Below, piece by piece: positions 14,703 through 25,172 of a stretch of DNA of 34,761 nt; the first letter of the stretch is position 1; the number at the start of each line of letters is the position of its first letter. Origin of the DNA: Luteitalea sp. (GTDB taxonomy: Bacteria > Acidobacteriota > Vicinamibacteria > Vicinamibacterales > Vicinamibacteraceae); the NCBI GenBank assembly GCA_009377495.1, contig WHTZ01000068.1, positions 1 to 34,761 on the forward strand, written 5' to 3'. Made by a program: the position numbers and the translations under genes. Under the pieces are notes generated by a model. It was not told where the DNA came from, did no database searches, and saw only the letters and a program-made list of their open reading frames with translations.

Positions 14703-15359
14703 CTACGTCAGGGCAGGGGCTTGCGCGACGGCGACCTGCGCCGGACGCAGGAGGTCGCCGGCGATCAGGTAGCCGGGTGCGATGACCCCCGTAATAAGGC
14801 CGTCCTGACCAGGTTCCGCTGTGTGCACGGTCGTCACCGCCTCGTGACGCGTGGGGTCGAATCGCTCGCCCAGCGGATCGACGCGCGTCACGCCGTACGT
14901 CTCGAGCTTGAGCAGAAACTGGCGGCGGACGAGCTCGACGCCCTGGAGGAGCGCGTCGGCACCCGATTGACGTCGCGCCGTCTCGAGGGCGCGGTCGAGA
15001 TTGTCGATGACCTCGAGGAGATCGACGAGCAGCGTGCGTCGCGCGAGGTCTGCGTCACGCGCGACCTCCTTCCTCAGCCGGGCACGCGCCTCGTCGAACT
15101 CGCGAGAGGCCTCTTTGAATTGCGTGATGTACTGCTGCAGGAGCTGATCCTTCTCCGCGACCTGGCGCTCGAGCTCCTCGACGTATTTGGGCTTGCCAGG
15201 CTCCCACGGCTCCTGAGCCGACGGATCGGCATCGCTCGACGCCGTGTCGTCGCGCTGGGCCCACCAACGTCGATCGACAACTTTGATCTCTGGCTCGCCG
15301 CTACGTCCCTGCTGATCTTTCGATGAATTGCTCATTGCTGTCATTGAGCGCACTGACAT
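14703..15359 (-). CDS. grpE: GrpE nucleotide exchange factor
   Basis: 218 residues from ATG 15359, four bases after the clpA stop; ATG 15335 (MSNSSKDQ) is an alternative. Neither has a strong Shine-Dalgarno, so translational coupling to clpA is likely. After a disordered acidic N-terminus comes a long coiled coil (KYVEELERQVAEKDQLLQQY, then ARARLRKEVARDADLAR). The family helix LLVDLLEVIDNLDRALETAR follows. The beta-wing carries YGVTRVDPLGERFDPTRHEA and ends VIAPGYLIAGDLLRPAQVAV, the GrpE signature. It releases ADP from DnaK. Separation from dnaK/dnaJ and association with clpSA is unusual but functionally sensible. Confidence 0.93.
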   Translation of the reverse strand: MSVRSMTAMSNSSKDQQGRSGEPEIKVVDRRWWAQRDDTASSDADPSAQEPWEPGKPKYVEELERQVAEKDQLLQQYITQFKEASREFDEARARLRKEVARDADLARRTLLVDLLEVIDNLDRALETARRQSGADALLQGVELVRRQFLLKLETYGVTRVDPLGERFDPTRHEAVTTVHTAEPGQDGLITGVIAPGYLIAGDLLRPAQVAVAQAPALT

Positions 15360-15363
15360 GAAC

Positions 15364-17718
<2,355 letters not shown>

Positions 17719-17726
17719 AACTCGTT

Positions 17727-18041
17727 CTATTCAGGTTCGACGCTCGCGCGCAGCGGAAAGCCGTATTGGCGCGCCAGCTCGTGAACCGTGGTTGCCTTTG
17801 TCTCGGCGACCTCGAAGGGATACAAGCCGCAGAGGCCACGCCCTTCGTGGTGTACCTTCATCATGATCCGAAACGCCTCGGCGGGCGATTTGTGAAACAC
17901 CTCCTCGAGGATCATCACCACGAAGTCCATCGTCGTGTAGTCGTCGTTGAGGAGGAGCACCTTGAACAGCGCCGGCTCGTCCGTTCGCTGATCCGGCCGC
18001 TCGGTCACCAGCTCGCCCGTCTGCGGATCCTGACCTGACAT
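17727..18041 (-). CDS. clpS: ClpS adaptor protein
   Basis: 104 residues: a flexible N-terminal tail to about residue 24, then the conserved core. LFKVLLLNDDYTTMDFVVMI contains the NDD motif (32-34) that holds the alpha-amino group of N-degron substrates. Residues M40-V43 region, M62 and the histidines at 64-65 build the hydrophobic pocket. KATTVHELARQYGFPL is the C-terminal signature. It delivers N-end-rule substrates to ClpA, encoded eight bases downstream. A TATACT box lies on the minus strand about 70 bases upstream. Confidence 0.96.
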   Translation of the reverse strand: MSGQDPQTGELVTERPDQRTDEPALFKVLLLNDDYTTMDFVVMILEEVFHKSPAEAFRIMMKVHHEGRGLCGLYPFEVAETKATTVHELARQYGFPLRASVEPE

Positions 18042-18111
18042 AGCTCACGAACCGGCAGCCCAGGGGCAACGACCGGCGCTGCCCGCCCGCGGTGCCCGGA
18101 CCATTAATCCC

Positions 18112-18117
18112 AGTATA
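18112..18117 (-). promoter_or_regulatory. Possible -10 box for clpS-clpA-grpE
   Basis: TATACT on the minus strand about 70 bases before the clpS start. No good -35 hexamer is visible at 16-18 bases, and no CIRCE inverted repeat is present. Weak call. Confidence 0.25.
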
Positions 18118-18130
18118 CGATCGGCGTGCC

Positions 18131-19057
18131 ATGCAAACGCTCGCATCTGGCTTTCGGTTCGTTGATGTGCGCTATCGGGGCACGCCTGGCATCATCGCCA
18201 CAGCCGTGCTGCAGGGCGCCTCGGGCGTGGCGCTCGTGGACCCTGGACCGTCGGTGGCACTCGGCGGCTTGCGCGCTGGCCTGGAAGGTGGCGGCATGGG
18301 GGCCGGGGATGTTGAAGCGATCTTGCTCACGCACATCCACCTCGACCACGCTGGCGCGACCGGAACACTCGTGCGGGAGAACCCGCACATTCGCGTCTTC
18401 GTCCACGAGCGCGGCGCGAAGCACCTCGTTGATCCGACCCGGCTGCTCGAGAGCGCGCGCCGCTTGTACGGCGACCAAATGGATGCGCTTTGGGGCGCGG
18501 TGGAAGCCGTGCCGCAGGCCAGCGTGACGTCACTCGAGGGAGGTGAGACGCTCGCCGTGGGCGGTCGCGAGCTGCGCGTCGCCCACACGCCCGGCCATGC
18601 CTCGCACCACGTCAGCTACTACGACGCCGCGTCACGGGTGGCGCTCGTTGGCGACGTGGCGGGGGTGCGCCTTCCCCCATCGTCGGTTGCCTTGCCCCCG
18701 ACGCCGCCCCCCGACGTGGATGTCGAGGCGTGGCACGAGAGCGTCGCACGGATTCGTGCGTGGCAGCCAGACACGTTGTTCCTTACGCACTTCGGACCGT
18801 TCACCACGCCAGGCCCTCACCTTGCAGACCTGCTCGATCGCCTCGAGCGACTAGCCGACGTGGCCCGCCGCCTCGTTGCCGAGCCGACTGAGGCCGCCGA
18901 CACGACCGACGCGACGCGGCAGGAGCGGTTCGTCACCGAGCTCCGTCGGGAGCTCTGGGGTCACGTCGACGAAGCCACGCTCACACGATACACGCTGGCT
19001 GTGCCCTTCGAGCACTGCTGGCTTGGCTTAGCGCGATATTGGAAGAAACGGCCGTAA
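18131..19057 (+). CDS. MBL-fold metallo-hydrolase
   Basis: 308 residues from ATG 18131 (MQTLASGFRFVDVRY); an in-frame start at 18092 adds 13 residues without similarity. The zinc motif HIHLDHAG is a complete HxHxDH. AHTPGHASHHVSYYD supplies the third histidine, LVGDVAG the bridging aspartate, and FLTHFGP the last ligand. The layout resembles lactonase/glyoxalase II-like hydrolases with a C-terminal helical extension (about 235-300). Substrate unknown. It begins the plus-strand run and is 8 bases from the TAXI receptor gene, so its substrate may be related to what the TRAP system imports (inference). Confidence 0.88.
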   Translation: MQTLASGFRFVDVRYRGTPGIIATAVLQGASGVALVDPGPSVALGGLRAGLEGGGMGAGDVEAILLTHIHLDHAGATGTLVRENPHIRVFVHERGAKHLVDPTRLLESARRLYGDQMDALWGAVEAVPQASVTSLEGGETLAVGGRELRVAHTPGHASHHVSYYDAASRVALVGDVAGVRLPPSSVALPPTPPPDVDVEAWHESVARIRAWQPDTLFLTHFGPFTTPGPHLADLLDRLERLADVARRLVAEPTEAADTTDATRQERFVTELRRELWGHVDEATLTRYTLAVPFEHCWLGLARYWKKRP

Positions 19058-19065
19058 TCCGAGCG

Positions 19066-20019
19066 ATGCGCGTCTCCCTTGTCTGGGCTGCGTTACTGTT
19101 CATCCCTGTTGTGGGTTGCCGTGCGGCGCCGGACGAGCCCGTGAGGCTCCTGACAATCGCGACCGGAGGCACGGCCGGCGCGTACTACCCGCTCGGCGGT
19201 GCGCTTGCGCGACTCTACACGGACGCGATTCCCGGCGTCACGGCCTCCGCGCAGGCGACGGTCGCGTCGGTCTTCAACGTCCAGGCGGTGGAACAGAGGA
19301 AGGTAGACGTCGCATTCACCCAGGGGGACGTCGCGTATCTCGCCTATACGAGTGGCACGCAGACGATCCCGCGGCCGCATGCGAACCTTCGCGGTATGGC
19401 GGTCCTGTACGTGAACACGGTGCAGATTGTCGCCCGCGCCGACGGCGCGATTCGGCGCGTGCGCGACCTGCGAGGCCGGCGCGTCGGCGTCGGCGCACCT
19501 GGCAGTGGCACCGAGGTCGCGGCGCGCATCATCATCGAAGCGCACGGTCTGAATTACGGCGACGTGAAGGCCGATTTCCTCTCGTTCGCCGAGGTAGCCG
19601 CTCAGTTGCAAGACCGCACGCTCGATGCGGGGTTCTTGGTGGCGAGCTACCCGGTTGCCGCCCTCACCGACGCGGCGACCACCGTCGGGGTGCGGCTCCT
19701 CCCGATCGACCGCGACGCGTCCGCACGCATCCGCGAGGAGTATCCCTTCTTCAAGCCAGTCGTGATTCCGACGGGCACCTACCGCGGACTCGACCGCGAC
19801 CTGACGACGCTCGGGGTCGACAACCTACTCGTGTGTCGCGCGGACCTGCCCGACGCGCTCGTGTACCGACTCACCCGTGTCTTCTTCGAGTCGCTGGGCG
19901 AGCTGGGGAACGCGCACGCCGCCGCAAGAACGGTCGATCCAAAGCAAGGTCGCTCGACGCCGATCCCGTTGCATCCCGGCGCCGCCCGGTACTACCGCGA
20001 GCTGGAGCTTGGCAAATGA
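19066..20019 (+). CDS. TAXI-family TRAP transporter solute-binding protein
   Basis: 317 residues from ATG 19066, eight bases after the MBL gene. The N-terminus is MRVSLVWAALLFIPVVGCRA. VVGC at the end of the hydrophobic stretch is an acceptable lipobox, so it may be a lipoprotein tethered to the membrane. TIATGGTAGAYYPLGGALAR is the defining TAXI motif. VASVFNVQAVEQRKVDVAFT and GAPGSGTEVAARIIIEAHGL are the other conserved blocks. It binds an organic acid (typically dicarboxylate or glutamate-type ligands in characterised relatives; not determined here). Its stop overlaps the DUF1850 start (ATGA). Confidence 0.93.
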   Translation: MRVSLVWAALLFIPVVGCRAAPDEPVRLLTIATGGTAGAYYPLGGALARLYTDAIPGVTASAQATVASVFNVQAVEQRKVDVAFTQGDVAYLAYTSGTQTIPRPHANLRGMAVLYVNTVQIVARADGAIRRVRDLRGRRVGVGAPGSGTEVAARIIIEAHGLNYGDVKADFLSFAEVAAQLQDRTLDAGFLVASYPVAALTDAATTVGVRLLPIDRDASARIREEYPFFKPVVIPTGTYRGLDRDLTTLGVDNLLVCRADLPDALVYRLTRVFFESLGELGNAHAAARTVDPKQGRSTPIPLHPGAARYYRELELGK

Positions 20020-20498
20020 GCCGCGCTCCCCGCGCACTCTCAGCGCTGGTGCTCGTGAGCGCCGCCATCCTCTCGACCTCGTTTTCTCTGATTCTCGAGC
20101 CCCGATTCCTGGTTCAGCGGCTGGAGGTCGTGACGGCCGCTGGCCACGTCGTCTGGACGGCGCCTGCGCGCGCGGGCGAGCCGTTCGACCTCGCGTTCAC
20201 CCATTCCTCGGAACGGTGCCGCTGGCGGCACCACTACATCATCGCGTCTGACAGGTCGATTCGGCAGACTGGGTCGACATTTCCTTGCTTCGGTCCCGGC
20301 ATGCCGACGGCGTCGACCGACGGATCGCCGATCTCTCGGACGCCGGACGGATACGAGGTGGCGGCGCCGCTGGTCCTCAGAGAGATTAGGATGATGAACT
20401 GGCGCCCCGCGGAGGTGACGCTGCTGTGGCGTGGCCGCACGTGGCCGATCGGTCACTGGCTGCCGGATTACGGCCGGTTTGCGGTGAGGGCCCGATGA
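20016..20498 (+). CDS. DUF1850 protein, companion of TAXI-TRAP systems
   Basis: 160 residues from ATG 20016, overlapping the TAXI gene stop by ATGA and itself overlapped by the permease start (20495-20498). A signal anchor (ALSALVLVSAAILSTSFSL) is followed by an extracytoplasmic beta-rich domain. FTHSSERCRWRHHYII corresponds to the family 'HSVE...' block, and GSTFPCFGPGMPT to the conserved F-x-G-x-G-x-P-T block. DUF1850 genes characteristically sit between the TAXI receptor and the fused permease; their function is unknown. The longer open frame beginning at 19116 is only the shadow frame of the TAXI gene. Confidence 0.82.
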   Translation: MSRAPRALSALVLVSAAILSTSFSLILEPRFLVQRLEVVTAAGHVVWTAPARAGEPFDLAFTHSSERCRWRHHYIIASDRSIRQTGSTFPCFGPGMPTASTDGSPISRTPDGYEVAAPLVLREIRMMNWRPAEVTLLWRGRTWPIGHWLPDYGRFAVRAR

Positions 20499-22582
20499 GC
20501 GTGGCCGGAAGGGACGCCGTGTTCGCTAGAACCCTTGAGAATCCGAAACTTGACGCATTGGGTCAAGTTTCGGGGCTCGCAAGTGAGCGTCGGGGAGCGC
20601 GGACCCAGCCGCGGTCCACTAGAACCCTGCAACACGTCATTTCCGTGATCGCCGTGGGATTGGGCGCGTATCACCTGTACGCCGCGATCTTTGGCACACC
20701 GGTTGCGCTCGTCCACCGCGCGATCCATCTCGGTGGGCTAGGCCTGCTCGGGTATCTCACATTGGCCGTGGCAAGCGGCTCCCGCACCCGGCGTGCCTGG
20801 CTGGTGGCATCCGCAGTCGCGGCGCTTGCCGCCCCGTTGTACCTGGTCGTCGCGTTCCGCGACATCATCACACGCGTCGGCGCGCCCGGAACGGCCGATC
20901 TCGCCTTTGCCGCCACGGCCGTTCTCGTGACGCTGGATCTCGCGCGCCGGCTGCACGGCTGGGCGCTCGTGGCCACGGCTGGTCTGTTTCTGGGATACGG
21001 CCTGTTCGGGGCGCTGGTGCCGGGGCTGCTCGCACACCGCGGATACGCGCCCGCCGACATCCTCGAGTTTCTCTACACGACCACCGAAGGCATCTTCGGT
21101 GTGCCGCTGCAAGTGTCGGCCACGTACATCGTCGTGTTCATCCTGTTCGCAGCCTTTCTCGAGCGCTCAGGCCTCGCCCGTCTGTTCCATGATCTGGCGT
21201 TCGCCGTGGCAGGGACCACACGCGGCGGCGTGGCGAAGGTTGCGGTGCTTTCCAGCGCGCTGATGGGCACGATCAACGGCAGTGCCTTGGCAAACGTGAC
21301 CACAACGGGCGCCATCACCATCCCGCTCATGACGCGTAACGGCTTCGCGCCTCACTACGCCGCCGCCGTCGAGGCCACCGCATCGATGGGCGGCCAGATC
21401 ATGCCGCCGGTGATGGGGGTGGCGGCCTTCATCATGGCCGAGCGACTCGGGATGCCATATTCACGCATCGCGCTCGCCGCGATCGTGCCCGCTCTCTTGT
21501 ACTTCCTGGCGACCGGCGTGCAAATTCATCTCCACGCTGCACGGTACCGTGTGCAGCCGGCGAACGAGCGGGTGCGACGGGTGGCAGAGATCCTGCGCTC
21601 GGATGGTCACCTCCTGCTCCCCATCCTCGTGCTCATCGGCCTCATGATCGCTGGGCGCTCACCGGTGTTTGCGGCGGTGACGAGCATCGCGGTCAGCCTC
21701 GGCTTGGGTGTTGCCGCCGCGCTCGCCGCCGCGGCGCGGGCGCGGGCAGGCGGTCGCCGCGTGCAATTTCGTGAGGTGCTCGACCGGCGCGGCGCCTCGC
21801 CCACGGCTATTGTCCGGGCGATCGACGCGGGTATCCGAAACACCATCGGCGTGGCCATCGCCTGCGCGGTCGTTGGCAACATCGTCGGCATCGTGACGCT
21901 GACGGGTGCGGGCCTCAAGCTGTCGACTGCGATCATCTCGCTTGCCGGCGGAATGGTGATGCCGACGCTCGTCCTGACGATGTTGGCCTGCTTCGTCCTC
22001 GGCATGGGGCTGCCGACGATCCCAACGTATATCATCACGTCGACGATGGCCGCGCCGGCGCTGATCACGCTGGGAGTGGATCGGCTGGCCGCTGACTTCT
22101 TCGTAATGTATTTCGGTGTGCTCGCGAACCTGACGCCGCCGGTGGCCCTGGCGGCGTATGCGGCGGCCGGTCTCGCGAGGGCGAGTCCGCTGAGGACCTC
22201 GCTGACGGCGATTCGCCTCTCCGCGGCGGGGTTTCTGGTGCCGTACATCTTCGTCTATTCGCCGATCATGCTCGGCGTCGGCTTCAGCACGGTCTCGATG
22301 CTTCACGTCGTCGTGACGGCCGTAGCTGGTGTCGTCGCGCTGGGCGGCGCTCTCGAGGGCTATTTGTGGCGCGAAGCGTCCAGGCTGGAGCGCGTGCTAC
22401 TCGTCGCCGCCGCGCTGACGCTGATCGTCCCTGGGCTGGTGACAGACGTGATCGGGGCAGCCCTGTTGCTGGCGGCCATCTTATCGTCGCGGTGGCGCGA
22501 TCGCCGCGCGCTGGCGCGCGCCTCCGTTGACAACCTTCATGAGAGCGCCGCCCTTCAGGGCCGCCATGATCGCCGGAGCTGA
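20495..22582 (+). CDS. TRAP transporter permease, fused 4TM/12TM (DctQM-type)
   Basis: 695 residues from ATG 20495 (ATGA overlap with DUF1850). The first about 150 residues after the start hold the small-subunit helices (HVISVIAVGLGAYHLYAAIF, GLGLLGYLTLAVASGS). The remainder is the 12-helix DctM-like transport domain. Signatures include AAFLERSGLARLFHDLAFAV, GGVAKVAVLSSALMGTINGS, GSALANVTTTGAITIPLM, TASMGGQIMPPVMGVAAF and GMGLPTIPTYIITSTM. It drives ion-coupled uptake of the TAXI ligand. Codons 12-42 are encoded by a 93-bp palindrome-bearing insertion flanked by direct repeats. Removing it would leave MSVAGRDAVFARTLQHVIS. The last 16 residues (HESAALQGRHDRRS) overlap another GC hairpin and look non-conserved. 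Confidence 0.93.
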   Translation: MSVAGRDAVFARTLENPKLDALGQVSGLASERRGARTQPRSTRTLQHVISVIAVGLGAYHLYAAIFGTPVALVHRAIHLGGLGLLGYLTLAVASGSRTRRAWLVASAVAALAAPLYLVVAFRDIITRVGAPGTADLAFAATAVLVTLDLARRLHGWALVATAGLFLGYGLFGALVPGLLAHRGYAPADILEFLYTTTEGIFGVPLQVSATYIVVFILFAAFLERSGLARLFHDLAFAVAGTTRGGVAKVAVLSSALMGTINGSALANVTTTGAITIPLMTRNGFAPHYAAAVEATASMGGQIMPPVMGVAAFIMAERLGMPYSRIALAAIVPALLYFLATGVQIHLHAARYRVQPANERVRRVAEILRSDGHLLLPILVLIGLMIAGRSPVFAAVTSIAVSLGLGVAAALAAAARARAGGRRVQFREVLDRRGASPTAIVRAIDAGIRNTIGVAIACAVVGNIVGIVTLTGAGLKLSTAIISLAGGMVMPTLVLTMLACFVLGMGLPTIPTYIITSTMAAPALITLGVDRLAADFFVMYFGVLANLTPPVALAAYAAAGLARASPLRTSLTAIRLSAAGFLVPYIFVYSPIMLGVGFSTVSMLHVVVTAVAGVVALGGALEGYLWREASRLERVLLVAAALTLIVPGLVTDVIGAALLLAAILSSRWRDRRALARASVDNLHESAALQGRHDRRS
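20526..20628. mobile_element. 93-bp palindromic insertion with 10-bp direct repeats, in frame in the TRAP permease gene
   Basis: CTAGAACCCT occurs at 20526-20535 and again at 20619-20628, exactly 93 bases apart. Between them lies a perfect 12-bp inverted repeat, CCGAAACTTGAC (20543-20554) and GTCAAGTTTCGG (20562-20573), plus a GGACC/GGTCC pair near the right end. 93 is divisible by three and no stop is introduced. No coding capacity, so it would be a non-autonomous element. The half-site CCGAAACTTG recurs at 27462. Confidence 0.7.
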
Positions 22583-22587
22583 AGAGC

Positions 22588-24285
22588 ATGAGAAAGACTT
22601 GCCTCGGCGGATCGCTCGCACAGATGCTCACCCGATGTCCCGGCTTCGTGTGCTGTGTGCTCGTCGTCTGGGGGCTATCCGGAATTCGCGCCGCCGCGGG
22701 CGAGGAGGACGTCCCGCGCTGGAGCCTGTTCGAAGCGACGTTCACGAGCGCTCGACACTACGACAATCCGATCCAGGACAACGAGCTGCGCGTGACCTTC
22801 ACATCACCGTCTGGGCAGACGCGGCCCGTTCGTGGTTTCTGGGATGGCGGGACGACCTGGCGCGTGCGCATCGCGCCGGATGAGATCGGCAACTGGACGT
22901 TCGTGACCGTGGCGTCGGTCGAATCGGATACCGGCCTCCACGGGCGGACGGGGCGCTTCCGAGTCACCGAGCAGAGAGGGGCGACCCGCTTCGATCGCCA
23001 CGGACCCGTCCGCGTGCGGCCCGACCGTCGGTTCTTGCAGCACGCTGACGGCACGCCGTTCTTCTGGCTCGCCGACACCGGGTGGAATGCCGCGCTCCTC
23101 TCGACGCCGGGCGAGTGGCAGCATTACCTGCGCGAGCGCGTCCGGCAGCGGTTCACGGCGGTTCAGTGGGTCACCACGCAATGGCGCGCCGCACCGGAGG
23201 GAGATCGGCAGCAGGCCGCCGCGTTTACCGGGCAGGAGCGCATCGCGGTCGACCCGATGTTCTTCCAACGTCTCGATGCGAAGCTAACGGCGCTGAATCG
23301 GGCGGGACTGCTCGGTGTGCCCGTGCTGCTCTGGGCGATTGGTAGCGGGTCGAACCCCGCCGTCAATCCGGGCTTCTCGCTGCCAGAGGGTGAGGCCGTC
23401 CGGCTCGTCCGGTACATGGTCGCGCGATGGCAGGGGCACAACGTGGTCTGGATCCTGGCGGGCGACGGCGACTATCGAGAGGAGAAGGCGGGGCGGTGGA
23501 AGCGCATCGGTCGCGCGGTCTTTGGAGATGGCCCTCACGCGCCGGTCCTGCTGCACCCGGGCGGCATGCACTGGGTGTTGCGCGAGTTCCAGGACGAGCC
23601 CTGGATAGACATTCACGGCTACCAGGGTGGCCACGGAGACGACGACAAGACCCTAGCGTGGATGACCCAAGGCCCACCCGCGCGTGACTGGACGCTCGAA
23701 CCGGTGCGTCCGTTCATCAACCTCGAGCCGCCGTACGAGCGGCACCTCGCCTACCAGTCGCGCATGCCCATTGCACCGCACACCGTCCGGCGCGCCGTGT
23801 ACTGGAGCCTGCTGAATGCGCCGCCGGCCGGCGTCACGTACGGCGGCCACGGTGTCTGGGGATGGGACGATGGCACGAGGCCGCCAACGGATCACGCTCG
23901 GAGCGGCATCCCGCTTCCTTGGAGGCAGGCGTTGGTGATGCCGGGCGCCGAGCAGATGGCTCACGTGGCGGCGCTCTTCACGCCGATCGACTTCTGGCGC
24001 CTGCGACCAGCACCGCACGCGCTCGCGGAACAGCCAGGCGCGCGGCAGCCGCGGCGGTTCATCGCGGCGGCGGCGTCCGAGTCGAACGACCTCCTCGTGT
24101 GCTATACGCCTGAGGAGCGCACGATCCGGGTGAGCGTCGAGGCGATGCCTCGGGGCCGGGCGACCTGGTTCGACCCGCGCACGGGTGCGCGGACGAACGC
24201 GAGCGGTGTCCGTTCGGGCCAAGAGGTGGCGTTCGAGACGCCGAGTCACGGTGACTGGGTGCTGATCGTCACGACCGCGCGCTGA
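22588..24285 (+). CDS. Exported DUF5060/DUF4038 glycoside hydrolase-like protein
   Basis: 565 residues. The signal region is long (hydrophobic about 17-37, ending IRAAAGEE). Residues about 43-125 (WSLFEATFTSARHYDNPIQD, then WRVRIAPDEIGNWTFVT) match the N-terminal beta domain DUF5060. Residues about 150-440 are a DUF4038 TIM barrel: GTPFFWLADTGWNAALLSTP, VRYMVARWQGHNVVWILAGD, IDIHGYQGGHGDD and PFINLEPPYE. The C-terminal about 90 residues (LLVCYTPEERTIRVSVEAM, TWFDPRTGARTNASG) form the usual 'collagen-binding-like' beta domain. Relatives include GH140 apiosidases acting on pectin side chains. Substrate here is unproven. Five bases after the TRAP permease, so cotranscribed. Confidence 0.87.
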   Translation: MRKTCLGGSLAQMLTRCPGFVCCVLVVWGLSGIRAAAGEEDVPRWSLFEATFTSARHYDNPIQDNELRVTFTSPSGQTRPVRGFWDGGTTWRVRIAPDEIGNWTFVTVASVESDTGLHGRTGRFRVTEQRGATRFDRHGPVRVRPDRRFLQHADGTPFFWLADTGWNAALLSTPGEWQHYLRERVRQRFTAVQWVTTQWRAAPEGDRQQAAAFTGQERIAVDPMFFQRLDAKLTALNRAGLLGVPVLLWAIGSGSNPAVNPGFSLPEGEAVRLVRYMVARWQGHNVVWILAGDGDYREEKAGRWKRIGRAVFGDGPHAPVLLHPGGMHWVLREFQDEPWIDIHGYQGGHGDDDKTLAWMTQGPPARDWTLEPVRPFINLEPPYERHLAYQSRMPIAPHTVRRAVYWSLLNAPPAGVTYGGHGVWGWDDGTRPPTDHARSGIPLPWRQALVMPGAEQMAHVAALFTPIDFWRLRPAPHALAEQPGARQPRRFIAAAASESNDLLVCYTPEERTIRVSVEAMPRGRATWFDPRTGARTNASGVRSGQEVAFETPSHGDWVLIVTTAR

Positions 24286-24324
24286 CGCGTGTCGACACCA
24301 ACTCATTCCTGAGGGGGATACGTC

Positions 24325-24792
24325 ATGAGGATCTGGTCTACGGACTTCGAGGCGGGCGGCCGAATCCCGTCGCGTTTCACGTGTGAGGGTGATGATATCT
24401 CACCCGCCCTTTCCTGGTCGGGCATACCCGAATCCGCACGGAGTCTGGCGCTTGTCGTCGATGACCCGGACGCGCCGGATCCGCGAGCGCCCAAGATGAC
24501 GTGGGTGCATTGGGTCCTCTACAACCTGCCTCCGACCTCGACGGGGCTCGCGCGCGGCGTGGCGCGCGACGGGCTGCCATCTGGCACGGCCGAAGGGAGG
24601 AACGATTGGAAGCGCACTGGCTACGGCGGCCCGTGCCCCCCGATTGGCCGACATCGCTACTTCTTCAAGATCTACGCCCTCGGCGCCACGCTCCCCGATC
24701 TCAGCGAGCCGACGAAAGCGCAGCTCGAGGAAGCGATGCGCGAGCACATGCTTGCGGAAGCGGAGATCATGGGCACGTACGAGAAGGGCTAA
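24325..24792 (+). CDS. YbhB/YbcL-family PEBP-like protein
   Basis: 155 residues. GAGGGGG at about 24311-24317 precedes the ATG. The signatures of bacterial phosphatidylethanolamine-binding-like proteins are all present: FTCEGDDISPALSWSG, ALVVDDPDAPDPRAPKMTW, VHWVLYNLPP and YGGPCPPIGRHRYFFKIYAL. They form the anion-binding pocket. There is no signal peptide, so it is cytoplasmic. Physiological role of the family is unclear (sometimes described as Raf kinase inhibitor-like by homology only). It is 39 bases after the glycosidase, possibly the last gene of the run. Confidence 0.93.
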   Translation: MRIWSTDFEAGGRIPSRFTCEGDDISPALSWSGIPESARSLALVVDDPDAPDPRAPKMTWVHWVLYNLPPTSTGLARGVARDGLPSGTAEGRNDWKRTGYGGPCPPIGRHRYFFKIYALGATLPDLSEPTKAQLEEAMREHMLAEAEIMGTYEKG

Positions 24793-24795
24793 ATG

Positions 24796-24881
24796 AAGGT
24801 GCAAGGTGCGAGGTGCGAGGTGCCAGGGCTGTCCCAGGCTCTAGGGCCCTGAGACCAGCCCCTTGCACCTCGCACCTTGCC
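24796..24881. repeat. Palindrome with heptamer-repeat arms (GAGGTGC)
   Basis: Left arm: four heptamers AAGGTGC, AAGGTGC, GAGGTGC, GAGGTGC at 24796-24823. Right arm: the complementary units GCACCTC and GCACCTT at 24865-24878. The centre carries further imperfect complementarity (CAGGGCT ... AGCCCC). It could fold into a long hairpin right after the PEBP gene. The unit is one base away from the GAGGGGC heptamer inside the toroid gene. Confidence 0.8.
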
Positions 24882-25172
24882 TTGGCACGGAGCTCGCTTA
24901 CCTGACGACGTGCCTCGAGACGGGCCGTGTGCACCTCGGGCACCGATTTAACGTCTATAACCAGGTACTCGTGAGGTTGCAGGACCGAGCCATGCTGCAT
25001 TCGATACGGCATCCGCTAGCCGAAAACGCCGTGCACCACCGGATGGCGCGCCCCCGCGCGACGCCGAGCTGCTCACATCAGCGTAGGGCCAGCTGGCGAG
25101 ATCGCTGGGTTGATGGTGTCCGATATCGAACGGTGCCTGTCCTAGATCGAGCGAGTCTGGAGAGGTGTTGCC
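24882..25172. other. Intergenic stretch before the LytTR gene
   Basis: About 290 bases with no recognisable gene. Open frames exist on both strands but their translations show no family features. The promoter of the LytTR gene presumably lies here; I cannot point to convincing boxes. Confidence 0.35.

Noticed and set aside
19116..20015. Upstream part of the long frame that ends as DUF1850
   Set aside because: Arg-rich shadow of the TAXI receptor frame; DUF1850 starts at 20016 in an ATGA overlap.
20426..20494. Extended start of the TRAP permease
   Set aside because: It would overlap DUF1850 by 73 bases with no family similarity; the ATGA start at 20495 is far better.
24796..24881. CRISPR-like array at the heptamer repeats
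   Set aside because: Units are 7 bp, without spacers, and inverted between the arms; no cas genes.
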